From: Microcaldota archaeon | GTDB taxonomy: Archaea; Micrarchaeota; Micrarchaeia; Anstonellales; Anstonellaceae | DNA: 51,027 bases | Assembly: GCA_021814005.1 (NCBI GenBank) | Contig: JAKAJC010000007.1 | Span: 1 to 51,027 of the forward strand | Direction of reading: 5' to 3' | In this document: piece after piece, positions 42,845-51,027 of the stretch | Numbering within the stretch: position 1 is the stretch's first letter | Layout of the letters: every line of letters starts with the position of its first letter | Translations under genes and position numbers: made by a program | Notes under the pieces: generated by a model | What the model was told of the DNA's origin: nothing | Databases searched by the model: none | Seen by the model: only the letters and a program-made list of their open reading frames with translations

Positions 42845-45800
42845 ATGTGGTAAGCTGTTTAACATCATTCAGTGGATGGCTAGGCTCTGGTAGAGCGAAG
42901 CACCGCGGCAAGCCGCGAAAGTACTGGGGGAGGCGCAGGCTGCCTGCGATCCCAGTGTCGTGCTGTGTCCTGCAATGGACGAAAACGCCGAGAATTAAAA
43001 CATTCTAGTAACGGCAGGAAAAGAAACCAATTGGGATTCGGCTAGTAAGGGTGACTGAACGCCGAAGAGCACGCACCGAATCCGACCTTGGCAACAGGGC
43101 GGAGATGTGGGGTGGACGAACCATGATCGAGAGCACAAGCGCCTGGAACGGCGCGCCATAGAGAGTGATAGCCTCGTGTGCGAACCGGTCGCGGTGGGAA
43201 ACCAAGCGAGTAGTGCCCCTCGGGTTTGGGGCATGAATATGGGGGCATCAACCTCCAATGCTAAATATAACCAGAGACCGACAGCGAATGAGTATCGCGA
43301 GAGAATGCTGAAAAGTTCCCCGGAAGGGGGATGAAAAGATCCTCAAACTGAATGAATACAGGTTGATACGGCGCGGAAGGAATGTAGTCTCCAAAAGTGG
43401 ACGTCTGCAAAGCCGTTTGCGATGGAGATGTAACAGTGTCGTATCGTTCTTCTCGAAGCAAGAGCCAGGGAGTTGCTGCTGCGTGGCAAGGCGAAAGCCG
43501 AAGCGAAAGCGAGTGCGCGCATCGTAAGAAAGGCGCGTCGTCTGAATAGGGCGATCAGTCACTCTCAGCAGACCTGAAGCCGATGTGATCTATGCGTGGA
43601 CAGGACGAAGCCCGCCTGACGGCGGGTGGAGGTCCGCTACCGGTGCTAGTATATTCTGCTCGGGTGATCTACGCATAGGGGTGATAGTCCAATCGAACTC
43701 GGCAATAGCGGGTTCCCCCCGAAATGCCCCTCAGGGCAGCCTCGCTGGAGGCAAATGGTGGGGTAGGGCACTGATCATTGGGCGCGGGCTCGAAAGGGCT
43801 CACCTGATTGTCAAACCCCGAATCTACCATTACCTACGAAGGCGGGAGTCGGGCTCTACTGGGTAAGCTAGTAGGCCGTTGCGGGAACAACCGGAACTGG
43901 GGTTAAGGTCCCTAAATTCAGGCTAAGTGTGAATTGCAAAAGCGTTTGCGGTCCTATACAGCTGGAAGGTAGGCTTAGAAGCAGCCATCCTTTAAACAAC
44001 GCGTTATAGCGGACCAGTCTAGATCGCAGATTCTTAAGATGATCGGGGCTAAGCCTGATACCGAGACCTCAGCGCATCAACCTTAACGGGTCGATGTCGT
44101 GTAGGGGGGCGGGCTGATGGGGTCGAAGCCGGGGAGTAATCTCCGGTGGACCGGTCAGTCACGAATATCCTGGTACTAGTAACAGCTAATCCAGGTGAAA
44201 ATCCTGGGCGCCGCATAGCACACGGTTTTCTGGGCCACGTTTGTCAGCCCAGAGTAAGGCGGTCCTAAGTGCACGGGTAATTCCCAGTGCGCAAAAGGGA
44301 AACCGGTTAAAATTCCGGTCCGAATCAGATAGACGCGGCAACGCTAACATCTACTCTTGACGGTTTGGGATAGGGAAGGTGGGGGAGACCCCATTTAACT
44401 TCGACAGAGCCTTGGAGACTCATTAGGAGGAGAAGAGGTTCAATCGGAGGTAGGCCTCACGGTCTTCCTGATTCCCGGACTCCATGAAAAGAGCGTAGAT
44501 GCGATTCTGATTCACCGTACCTAGAACTACTACAGGTGCTGCTGGCTGAACAAGCCAAGGCGTGTCGGGACAATTCAGCAAAGGGAACTCGGCAAACTAG
44601 CCGCGTAACCTAGGGAGAAGCGGTGCCTGCCTTTGTGTTGAGCATAGGCAGGCCGCAGTAACAAGGGGAGGTCGACTGTTTATCAAAAACACAACTCGCT
44701 GCTAACCGGAAACGGTCTGTATAGCGGGTGACGCCTGCTCACTACTGGTACGTGAACGCCTGTTTCAACGGGCCTAAGCGCCAGCAAAGAGCGGGGGTAA
44801 CTCTGACCCTCTTAAGGTAGCGTAATACCTCGCCGCTTAATTGGTGGCTTGCATGAAGGGCGTAACGAGCCTCCCGCTGTCCCTTGCTGGAACCCGGTGA
44901 ACTTACTACTCAGTGAATATGCTGAGGACTCCCAGTGGGAAACGAAGACCCCGTGGAGCTTTACTATAGCCTGATGTTGTGATATAGGGCTGCTAACGCA
45001 GCGTAAATGGGAGCCGTTATGCCGGTCTTTTCGGGGGCCGGATAGGCGCAAGTGTAACACCATTTTAGCGGTCTTGTATTACTTACGGAAACGGACAGCG
45101 TCAGGTGGATAGTTTGGCTGGGGCGGTACACCCTCGATAAGGAAACAAGGGTGCCCAATGCTCGACTTAGGCGCGTCAGAAATGCGCTGGTAAGGGTCAA
45201 AGACAAATGTCGGGCTGACGGTGTTCTTAAAAGCGTGGAACGCCGAGACGAAAGTCAGGCTTAGCGAACCTTGATATCCCGTTGATGAGGATTCAAGCTG
45301 TCAGACAAGCTACCCCGGGGGTAACAGGCTCGTCGCGGGCGAGAGATGGACAAGTTCCGTTTTTCGCATGCGTCGCAATCTGTTTCCTTCAATTGTAAAT
45401 TCCCAACTGGAAAAATTAATAGCGGGAAGCCTTAAGCAAGCAACCCGCGCCAAAATAAAACACATTTCCAACCTCTTACTATCTGTCGATGTATAGATAA
45501 TAGGTGTTGGGATACTACAAGGAAACGAATGGATTGTGACGTTATTGTGGAATTTGTTCACTCAAATACACATCGACCCCGCGGTTTGGTACATCGCTGT
45601 CGGCTTAGGTCATCCTGGTGGTGCATAAGCCACCAAAGGTTGGGTTGTTCATCCATTAAAGACCTACATGAGCTGGGTTCAGAACGTCGCGAGACAGTTC
45701 GGTAGTATCTACTGGGAGTGTTGCCACCTGAGAGGAAGAACCCATGAGTACGCGAGGAACTTGGGTCCGGCGCCTCTGGTCTACCGGTTGTGTCAAGCAT

Positions 45801-45975
45801 TGCCGGGCAGCTACGCGCTATCTGATAAGACCTGAATGCATCTAAGGTCGAAGCAGGTCTCAAAACGAGGTGGTTAAGGGGCGGATAGCAGATCCGTTTG
45901 ATAGAGCGGGGGTGTACGCACTAAGCGCAAGCGAGGTGTTCAGCCCGCCGCCACTAAACCCTATTACCACATCTA
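42845..45975 (+). rRNA. rrl: 23S ribosomal RNA (with insertion in helix 89)
   Basis: The sequence matches archaeal 23S from CAGTGGATGGCTAGGCTC near the 5' end, through GGGGGTAACTCTGACCCTCT, CCTCGCCGCTTAATTGG-type peptidyl-transferase elements, GACGAAAGTCAGGCTTAGCG and the sarcin-ricin loop AGTACGCGAGGAACTTGGGT (45746-45765, local variant). Ends are approximate. About 220 nt interrupt helix 89 (see 45347-45565). No 5S gene follows. Confidence 0.96.
45347..45565 (+). other. Probable archaeal intron in 23S helix 89
   Basis: The helix 89 sequence GCGGGCGAGAG ... CATCGACCCCGC is interrupted by about 220 nt of AT-richer sequence. The ends of the insert pair (GGACAAGTTCC at 45348-45358 with GGAATTTGTTC at 45549-45559, 11 bp with G-U pairs), and GAG/CTC just outside leaves 3-nt bulges, as in a bulge-helix-bulge splice site. 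It has no endonuclease ORF. Boundaries are approximate to a few nucleotides. Confidence 0.65.
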
Positions 45976-46017
45976 GTCTTAAGTCTGGCTGCCTACGAAA
46001 TTTTTTATTTTCAAACT
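45965..46017 (+). repeat. 53-bp direct repeat, copy A (23S 3' processing arm)
   Basis: The sequence from TACCACATCTAGTCTTAAGT to ATTTTCAAACT includes GTCTGGCTGCCTAC (45983-45996), the 3' arm of the 23S processing stem. It recurs at 46622-46675 with a single T inserted in the T-run. Confidence 0.9.
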
Positions 46018-46147
46018 GCCTAGCGAAAGCTCGGGATTTTGTTTTGTATTTTTGAACCTCTAGCGGAAGCAGGGTTCGACGAGAACAAAACCTATTTAAT
46101 CATATCCACCTATAATTAATAACAAGAAACAATCGAGAGGTCATTTC
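46018..46147. other. Spacer after the 23S trailer
   Basis: It has short GNRA-type hairpins (AGC-GAAA-GCT at about 46021-46031), T-runs and the promoter of the next gene: a CCTATAATTAATA box near 46110-46122 and a GAGAGGT Shine-Dalgarno before 46148. The first part is a diverged match to 46676-46785. Confidence 0.5.
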
Positions 46148-46483
46148 ATGAGCCACACCGGGTCTCTCAGTTTTGTAAAACATCCAATCAGCAATGTTAT
46201 CGCATCTGGTGTCAGTGCCAAATCCGCTCTTGTGCGAAACATCTTCACTTTCATGCTCGAAAAAACCAGTCAGAAAACGATCATGAACGTGAGTCATATT
46301 GCCGGGAGCAGAAAGCTTCCAGAGGAGAAGTACAAACGCGCCAGCGATTCTGTATGCCGCGCTTTGAGCAAGAATAGCGGGTTACCTTTCACCAAAGTTG
46401 GTCATCTGAAGCTTGACAACAACGGCTCGCATGTTGATTTCTACCAAATAGAGCCTATGATTTCTGTGGAATCAAATCCTTAG
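46148..46483 (+). CDS. Small protein between the duplicated rRNA arms
   Basis: I do not recognise this 111-residue basic protein (MSHTGSLSFVKHPISNVIAS...). It looks helical with possible winged-helix character (IFTFMLEKTSQKTIMNVSHIAG, then HLKLDNNGSHVDFYQIE as a hairpin). It has a TATA-like box and GAGAGGT before the ATG. It is flanked by the 53-bp repeats that copy the 23S processing arm, so it may belong to a small inserted element. Confidence 0.65.
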   Translation: MSHTGSLSFVKHPISNVIASGVSAKSALVRNIFTFMLEKTSQKTIMNVSHIAGSRKLPEEKYKRASDSVCRALSKNSGLPFTKVGHLKLDNNGSHVDFYQIEPMISVESNP

Positions 46484-46621
46484 GGCTCAGATGCCTTCAT
46501 TTGTTCTTCCCCAGCTCTTTAGCATTCGCAAGGACAATTCATAGGGGAGAAAATCAGGAAGACCCTCAAACTGAAAGGAGGGGACGAAGATAGTTCGAGT
46601 GTTCCCCTCCTTGCGGTTCGG
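46484..46621. other. Spacer with long-stem hairpin
   Basis: GGAGGGGA (about 46577-46584) pairs with TTCCCCTCC (about 46603-46611) around a loop of about 20 nt; this could end the upstream gene. No gene is supported. Confidence 0.45.
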
Positions 46622-46675
46622 TACCACATCTAGTCTTAAGTCTGGCTGCCTACGAAATTTTTTTATTTTCAAACT
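46622..46675 (+). repeat. 53-bp direct repeat, copy B
   Basis: Near-identical to 45965-46017 at an offset of 657 bp, with one extra T. It carries a second GTCTGGCTGCCTAC (46640-46653) able to pair with the 23S leader arm at 42821-42834. Confidence 0.9.
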
Positions 46676-46790
46676 CCTTAGCGCGAGCGCTGCAATTTTT
46701 GCCCGCAGCTTTTTTGGAATTTGTTTTTGTTGTTTTCGAACCCGCCTAGCGCGAGCCAGAAAAATCTATTTGTTCGTCCTCGCATCCGTC

Positions 46791-47138
46791 ATGTCCAAAA
46801 CCAAAAAAACGGAGGACGAGCTCTTGGCCGCTCTTGCGCGCGCCTACTGCAATTTCTGCCAGAACAAAAAACTCAAAATCACCCGCACAATAAAAATCGA
46901 GTGCCAAAAATGCGGCAAGGTCCGGCTGATTCAGGCCAAGATTCAGCGCATTGGGCCGAAGCCGCTAAGCTCCCCAATCCCCTCTAACGCCGAAGAACAT
47001 TCTTTTTCACCCCGTAAAATAAGCCCGCGCCGGTTTCAACTCTACGTCGTTCTTCTCGGAAGTCCACGAAAGCTTTATATTTTATCCCTCTTTATACCCC
47101 GACGAAGAAGAAGTAACGTTGGAGGGATTCCACTATGA
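46791..47138 (+). CDS. Small zinc-ribbon protein
   Basis: The 115-residue frame starts MSKTKKTEDELLAALARAY and has a CNFC ... CQKC double-CxxC zinc ribbon with basic residues between (about 22-48), suggesting nucleic-acid binding. I cannot name a family. The C-terminal 50 residues are less convincing, overlap the promoter of the pilin gene (TTTATATTTTA at 47070-47080) and end 4 nt inside it, so the protein may have been extended by loss of an earlier stop. The frame is open upstream of the ATG, but this start fits the zinc-ribbon protein. Confidence 0.6.
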   Translation: MSKTKKTEDELLAALARAYCNFCQNKKLKITRTIKIECQKCGKVRLIQAKIQRIGPKPLSSPIPSNAEEHSFSPRKISPRRFQLYVVLLGSPRKLYILSLFIPRRRRSNVGGIPL

Positions 47139-47617
47139 CATTTGCAAGCCCAAAAGGTCAAGGCGCGACTGAATATCTCGTGCTTCTGGCCGTCGTGTTA
47201 ATTGTCGCCATGGTGGCGATCGCCCTCTTGGGTTTCTTCCCTGGCCTCTCGTATGATGCCAAGAAATCCGAGTCGGACTCCTACTGGCGCAGCGCCCGGC
47301 CTTTCCAGGTCCAGCAGCACACACAGCCTGCAGGCGGCAACCTGACGCTGGTCATCGGCAACGTTGACTCGGCTCAGCTCAAACTCACCAACGTCTCAGT
47401 TGCGGGTGGTGGATTCGCCGGCAGCTACACAACAGCTACCTACATTGCAGGCGGCCAGACTGCGACAATCTCAGTCGGCTGGACTACAAACGGCACATGC
47501 GCGTCAGGCACAGCGTACGAATACAACATCAACTTCAGCTATGATGGAACCGGCGACAACCCGGTCACCAATCAGAAGCAGTACGGTGCCAAGACGATTC
47601 TGGGCAAGTGCTCGTAA
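47135..47617 (+). CDS. Class III signal peptide pilin-like protein 1
   Basis: This 160-residue protein begins MTFASPKGQGATEYLVLLAV, a class III signal (short basic leader, QGATEYL, long hydrophobic helix) processed by EppA-type peptidases and used in archaeal pili. After the helix come SYWRSARPF and an Ig-like beta domain with cysteines near residue 127 (GTCASG) and 159 (LGKCS), a likely disulfide. A TTTATATTTTA box and GGAGGG precede the ATG. It is first of four tandem paralogues. Confidence 0.88.
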   Translation: MTFASPKGQGATEYLVLLAVVLIVAMVAIALLGFFPGLSYDAKKSESDSYWRSARPFQVQQHTQPAGGNLTLVIGNVDSAQLKLTNVSVAGGGFAGSYTTATYIAGGQTATISVGWTTNGTCASGTAYEYNINFSYDGTGDNPVTNQKQYGAKTILGKCS

Positions 47618-47625
47618 GGTCTAAA

Positions 47626-47653
47626 CCTTTTCTTTTTTCTTTTTTAATTTTTT
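47626..47653 (+). terminator. T-run terminator after pilin 1
   Basis: Four T-runs (TTTTC, TTTTTTC, TTTTTTAA, TTTTTTA) lie within 28 bp after the stop, as in archaeal factor-independent termination. Partial read-through to pilin 2 would set unequal amounts. Confidence 0.6.
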
Positions 47654-47678
47654 ATCAATCTAAATACGGGGTGGTGCT

Positions 47679-48143
47679 GTGCGCAAATATCTCTCGGGTC
47701 AAGGAGCTTCCGAATACCTGATTATCCTGGCAGTCGTGCTTATCGTTGCGCTGGTGGCCATCGCCCTCTTGGGCGCCTTCCCATCATTTGGCGGCGACGC
47801 CCGCATGAGCGAAACAAAGCAGTACTGGAGTTCTCAGACTCCCTTCTCAATACTCTCCTACAACCAGTACGGCTCCAACATGTCAATCACTCTGAAGAAT
47901 GTCGCCACAGACCTGCTGACCATCACCAACATCAGCATCGGCAACGTCACGGCCAATTATCCTTCCGGAATCTCGTTCAACGCGGGAGCCGAGAAGACCG
48001 TCACCATCTCCGGCTTTAGGAACTGCTCAGCCGTTGATTACGACTTCTTCCAGTACAACGTCGTAATCTACTACAACAGCTCCTACCTCGCCAACACCTT
48101 CAACGGCAACAAGCCGCTGATAGGAGCCTGCAACATCCAGTAA
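47679..48143 (+). CDS. Class III signal peptide pilin-like protein 2
   Basis: This 154-residue protein starts with GTG at 47679 (RKYLSGQGASEYLIILAV) after GGTG. It has the class III signal, the shared QYWSSQTPFSI motif about 30 residues after the helix, an N-glycosylation-rich beta domain, and cysteines in FRNCSAV and GACNIQ at positions matching pilin 1. It is the most typical member of the set. Confidence 0.88.
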   Translation: MRKYLSGQGASEYLIILAVVLIVALVAIALLGAFPSFGGDARMSETKQYWSSQTPFSILSYNQYGSNMSITLKNVATDLLTITNISIGNVTANYPSGISFNAGAEKTVTISGFRNCSAVDYDFFQYNVVIYYNSSYLANTFNGNKPLIGACNIQ

Positions 48144-48163
48144 ATCCTTTTTGGGTTTTTTTC

Positions 48164-48643
48164 ATGCCTCCTATGCGATTGTCGCATGGCCATTACGCCC
48201 AAGCATCGACAGAGTATCTGGTCATAATCGCGGTCGTGCTGGTGCTGGCCCTCGTCATTCTGGGCCTGGTGGGGGGCTTTCCGTCTTTTTCATACAATGC
48301 TCAAGCCGGAGATTCGGTGCGCTACTGGGCGTCTTCCGCCTCCCCGATTGCCATCATAGATTTCAAACAGGTCAACAGCTCTCTCTCCCTGAGGGTGGAA
48401 AACAAGGCCCCAGTGGCCGTCAGCATCACAGCCATGAGTCTTAGCGCCGCAGCAACATATCCAATCTCCGGTCTGCCGATAAGCCTGCCGCCCGGCGGGG
48501 CTGCCACGCTCAATCTGACAACCGAGTCATGCACCGGGTACCAGAGCATCAGCTACGCGGTAAACATCACATACAGCACCGATCAGGTGTCAAGCCTCAG
48601 CCAGAGCGGGGCAAAACCATTATACGTGTCCTGTTCGGACTAG
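48164..48643 (+). CDS. Class III signal peptide pilin-like protein 3
   Basis: This 159-residue member has the processing site QASTEYLVIIAVV, with Ala in place of the usual Gly before the cleavage position. The rest follows the family: RYWASSASPIAI motif, beta domain, cysteines in ESCTGYQ and YVSCSD. The exact start within MPPMRLSHGHYAQ is uncertain. A T-run precedes it. Confidence 0.85.
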   Translation: MPPMRLSHGHYAQASTEYLVIIAVVLVLALVILGLVGGFPSFSYNAQAGDSVRYWASSASPIAIIDFKQVNSSLSLRVENKAPVAVSITAMSLSAAATYPISGLPISLPPGGAATLNLTTESCTGYQSISYAVNITYSTDQVSSLSQSGAKPLYVSCSD

Positions 48644-48651
48644 GGTAGGCG

Positions 48652-49137
48652 ATGAGCATGTCCAACCAACGCGCGCAAGGCAGTGTCGAATACCTCGTCA
48701 TACTGGCAATGATTTTGATAATCTCCGCCGTGGTCGTTTCGCTTTTGAGCCTCTACCCGGGCGCTGGCGGCGAAATGCGCGGCAACGAGCAGGCTTCCTA
48801 CTGGTCCGGGGCCCAGCCTTTCGGCATCCGCGACACGCAGCAGCTCGGCACGGGCAACATCACGCTGGTGCTGGTCAACCATGCGCCCCGCCCTCTCACG
48901 CTCAAGACAGTCAATCTCACATTCGGCTCCGGCATATGGTTTGCCAACACCACGCGCACAGAGTTCAACCCCGGCGAGAGCCGGACAGTGTTCATCATAG
49001 GCGGTGCCAGCATGCCGAATTGCTCTATTGTGTCTGCGCGGTCTTTCTCCTACTCAGTCCAAATAATCTATGATGACGACCCTCTCAAAGACAAACTGCA
49101 GCCCGGCTCGCTGCCGCTCAACGTTGCTTGCGGGTAA
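48652..49137 (+). CDS. Class III signal peptide pilin-like protein 4
   Basis: This 161-residue member starts 8 nt after pilin 3 (MSMSNQRAQGSVEYLVILAM). It has SYWSGAQPFGI after the helix, cysteines in MPNCSIV and NVACG, and the shared C-terminal GSLPLNV. It is the last of the plus-strand array and ends 5 nt before the end of a convergent gene. Confidence 0.87.
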   Translation: MSMSNQRAQGSVEYLVILAMILIISAVVVSLLSLYPGAGGEMRGNEQASYWSGAQPFGIRDTQQLGTGNITLVLVNHAPRPLTLKTVNLTFGSGIWFANTTRTEFNPGESRTVFIIGGASMPNCSIVSARSFSYSVQIIYDDDPLKDKLQPGSLPLNVACG

Positions 49138-49142
49138 GCAGT

Positions 49143-50186
49143 CTATTCATCCTTCTTTTTCATGCGCCTGAAAAGGAACGCTGCCGCGCCTATGACAAAG
49201 AGCGGCGCAAGCAGTCCTATGCCGAACCATCCGCCGAAATCCAGGCGCAGCGCGGAAGCAGAGGCTCCTGCCGGGCCGGAGGCATTTGCATTTGAGGCGT
49301 TGGCAGGCGCTGTTTTGTTTGTTTCATTTCTTCCATCCACCCTTGCCAGCCCCGGCGCGGTCCAGTTGCCCGCCTGCTCGGCCGCGAGCGGGCGCAGCAC
49401 GACATAAACGCGTTCGTATTCTCCGCCACTCTGCGAGGGGGGCATGTTCCACTGCAGCAAAATCGGCGCCGATGAGTTGACAAACTCCGGGTATTCCCAT
49501 TCAAAGCCGACCAGGGCCTGCGACGTCACCAGCGCCGGAGGCAGCGATTCACTCAAGATAAGGTTCGTGTCGTTGGCCGGTCTTGTGATGCGCAGGCGCA
49601 CGCGCGTGGCCTGTTGGCCGTCAGGCAGCTCTATGGCGTAAAACGCGCGGCTTATGCCGGAGCCATAATTTTGCACAAGAATCGGCTCAGCCGCGGCGGC
49701 GGGGGCGGCCCCGCTGTCCCATCCTGCGCCGCTTGGCGGCGAAATGCAGGGCGGAATTTTGAAAAATATCTGGCCAAAACTGTCGTTTGTGTAATCGACC
49801 GCCTCAACAAGTCCTTTTGTGACAATCACCAGATTGCTGGCATTGTTCGTTGCCACCATATCGTAGCGGCCGGGAGGCCGGCGCGCAAAAACTGCCCAGC
49901 CATCTGCCGTGGTCTTCACGGTGCTGACAAGATGCCGCCCGCCATCATAAGAATAGAGCGCGACAATTTTGCCGCCCGCCGGCTGGTCGAGATGGGTGAC
50001 CTTCACCTGAATGCTCTCGTTTGCGCAGAACGGGACAAGATGAAGCTCGAAATTCGAGCCCGCGGCGCTGTTGGACGAGCGGACTTCGTTTGAAAGAACC
50101 TGAGTGTCAAGGCCCGAAGTAAGGGCGGCCAATCCGGCCGCCAGCGTGAGCGCAAGGACGATGAATATGGTGTATCCTCGAGCCAT
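49143..50186 (-). CDS. Secreted, C-terminally anchored protein, unknown
   Basis: I do not recognise this 347-residue protein. It has a signal-anchor (YTIFIVLALTLAAGLAALTSG, split by Gly), a beta-rich outer region with an Ig-like stretch (HLDQPAGGKIVALYSYDGGR... FARRPPGRYDMVA), an NxS/T-rich and Ala/Asn-rich stalk (about 285-310), and a C-terminal helix (GIGLLAPLFVIGAAAFLF) with RRMKKKDE. The ATG follows GGAG. Its place between pilin genes suggests a surface or pilus-associated role, which is inference. Confidence 0.82.
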   Translation of the reverse strand: MARGYTIFIVLALTLAAGLAALTSGLDTQVLSNEVRSSNSAAGSNFELHLVPFCANESIQVKVTHLDQPAGGKIVALYSYDGGRHLVSTVKTTADGWAVFARRPPGRYDMVATNNASNLVIVTKGLVEAVDYTNDSFGQIFFKIPPCISPPSGAGWDSGAAPAAAAEPILVQNYGSGISRAFYAIELPDGQQATRVRLRITRPANDTNLILSESLPPALVTSQALVGFEWEYPEFVNSSAPILLQWNMPPSQSGGEYERVYVVLRPLAAEQAGNWTAPGLARVDGRNETNKTAPANASNANASGPAGASASALRLDFGGWFGIGLLAPLFVIGAAAFLFRRMKKKDE

Positions 50187-50257
50187 GAAAATCTCCTGTT
50201 TATATATCGTCGTTGGGCTTTAAATTCTTATGTTTTTCCAACTATTATAACAGAGTA

Positions 50258-50755
50258 TTAGTCTTTCATGTTCTCGCCCTGATAACGGCCCCCGTAAACC
50301 CCGCCGTCGGCCTTCTCAAGCCGTATGAAAACCAGCTGCGCCACGCGCGCGTCCGCATGCAGCGTCAGGCCGTGGGAATTCGACACCACCAAAAGAGCTT
50401 CGGAGCGGCCGGTGTAGCCGGGGTCCCACAGGGCTGTCTGCACCGACGCGCCCATGCGCAAAATGCTGGAGCGGCTGCGGGCCATGGCGGCGCAGTCGGC
50501 CGGAATGGAAACCGTTTCGTTGAATACGATTTTGTATGCGCCGGGGCCGAGATGGATGGTGCCGTCGGGTGCGAACGCAAGCGGCCGGCTGCCTGGTATT
50601 TTTCTTTTCCGATTGTCCAAATCGATGTGGCCAGCCTCGTCAAACGCCCACACGCTCTGCACGCTCAAATCCACTCCCGCTGGCTGAAACTGCTCGTCGA
50701 GCTTGTGCTGCGTGATATGCCGGCCCAAGCGTATCTGCTTGCCACTAAGAATCAT
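50258..50755 (-). CDS. dut: dUTP diphosphatase (dCTP deaminase-like archaeal family)
   Basis: The 165-residue protein matches the archaeal dUTPase family related to dCTP deaminase: QPAGVDLSVQSVWAF near the N terminus, MARSRSSILRMGASVQTALWDPGYTGRSEA in the core (the SRSS phosphate-binding motif), ADARVAQLVFIRLEK and the C-terminal GRYQGENM. It should hydrolyse dUTP to keep uracil out of DNA; dCTP deaminase is the main alternative. It shares a 53-bp bidirectional promoter with pilin 5. Confidence 0.88.
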   Translation of the reverse strand: MILSGKQIRLGRHITQHKLDEQFQPAGVDLSVQSVWAFDEAGHIDLDNRKRKIPGSRPLAFAPDGTIHLGPGAYKIVFNETVSIPADCAAMARSRSSILRMGASVQTALWDPGYTGRSEALLVVSNSHGLTLHADARVAQLVFIRLEKADGGVYGGRYQGENMKD

Positions 50756-50808
50756 ACGCTATCAATGCCAAGCTAAGGAATAAAAACCACCTCATCTAAC
50801 GCAGGGGT
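50756..50808. promoter_or_regulatory. Bidirectional 53-bp promoter (dut / pilin 5)
   Basis: AATAAAAA (50779-50786) is centred 27.5 bp from the dut ATG and 26.5 bp from the pilin ATG, the same geometry as three other divergent pairs in the window. Confidence 0.6.
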
Positions 50809-51027
50809 ATGTCTGCACATTATCGGGCAGCCGAGCAAGGCCAATTTTCCACTCAGCACGCGCGGGGGCAGGGCGTGGTCGAGTATCTGGTGATTATCGC
50901 CGTAGTTCTCATCATCTCGCTCATGGCCGCAGTCCTTTTGGCAAACTCTCCCGGCCCGGCAGCCGACATCCGCTCTTCCACCTCGGCAGCATACTGGAGT
51001 TCGCAGGCCACTCCGTTCCTCATAATA
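50809..51027 (+). CDS. Class III signal peptide pilin-like protein 5 (cut by window end)
   Basis: The visible 73 residues start MSAHYRAAEQGQFSTQHARG and show QGVVEYLVIIAVVLII, a class III signal helix, then AYWSSQATPFLI, the family motif. The leader before the cleavage site is longer (about 20 residues) than in pilins 1-4. The C-terminal domain lies beyond the window. Confidence 0.85.
   Translation, partial: MSAHYRAAEQGQFSTQHARGQGVVEYLVIIAVVLIISLMAAVLLANSPGPAADIRSSTSAAYWSSQATPFLII

Noticed and set aside
45310-45561. Minus-strand frame in the 23S insertion, checked as a possible homing endonuclease.
   Set aside because: It is short, antisense to the rRNA and has no LAGLIDADG-like helix.
46487-46672. 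Minus-strand 61-residue frame between the rRNA repeat copies.
   Set aside because: It ends within repeat copy B, overlaps a hairpin and has no start context.

Overview
The window is archaeal. It carries the conserved archaeal run rps19e - PDCD5 - rpl39e - rpl31e - aIF6 - rpl18a(LX) - prefoldin alpha - ftsY, a protein-type RNase P subunit (Rnp4), pyrBI, an archaeal-type dUTPase, a RecJ-like DHH nuclease, class III (EppA-type) pilin signal peptides, TATA boxes 25-28 bp before start codons, an intron-containing tRNA and archaeal rRNAs. Unlinked, divergent 16S and 23S genes, a tRNA-Ile with a UAU anticodon, and short proteins with charged low-complexity tails point to a DPANN-type lineage (Diapherotrites/Micrarchaeota-like). 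That placement is inference; only the rRNA phylogeny would settle it.

Layout. 1-6301 (minus): translation and secretion operon with a downstream RNase P/flavin reductase/GNAT group, plus two small unfamiliar genes inserted in the ribosomal block. 6407-9150: a DUF4382 lipoprotein, tRNA-Ile(UAU) with a 39-nt intron, an AT-rich AAA+ ATPase gene, and a non-coding stretch with three 11-bp-spaced iterons inside an inverted repeat. 9151-16285: pyrBI, a membrane-anchored secreted protein, a DHH nuclease, tRNA-Ala(UGC), a HEAT-repeat protein and a stand-alone LAGLIDADG protein.

16337-40023 is a surface-polysaccharide island of about 24 kb: flippase, four glycosyltransferase-type or sugar-transfer genes, UDP-GlcNAc 2-epimerase, two Gmd-like SDRs, a sugar C-methyltransferase, an N-acetyltransferase, two PLP aminotransferases, a complete CDP-3,6-dideoxyhexose trunk (RfbF, RfbG, RfbH) and a complete dTDP-rhamnose set (RmlA-D). 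The most unusual part is one minus-strand operon, rfbF-rfbG-HpcH aldolase-SDR-AroB-like cyclase-ThDP enzyme, that shares a bidirectional promoter with rfbH. The gene set suggests a CDP-linked branched or carbocyclic sugar related to, but richer than, the yersiniose pathway.

40024-47138: 16S rRNA (minus) and 23S rRNA (plus) lie head to head, each with its own promoter and processing stem. The 23S has an insertion of about 220 nt in helix 89 that looks like an archaeal bulge-helix-bulge intron. The 3' arm of its processing stem is duplicated 657 bp downstream, flanking a small ORF. 47135-51027: four tandem class III pilins and a fifth, divergent and cut by the window edge, share a YW(S/R)S motif and a conserved cysteine pair; among them lie a secreted membrane-anchored protein and a dUTPase.

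A recurrent regulatory theme is visible. Four divergent gene pairs have start codons exactly 51-54 bp apart with a single TATA-like element in the middle, implying leaderless transcripts in both directions.
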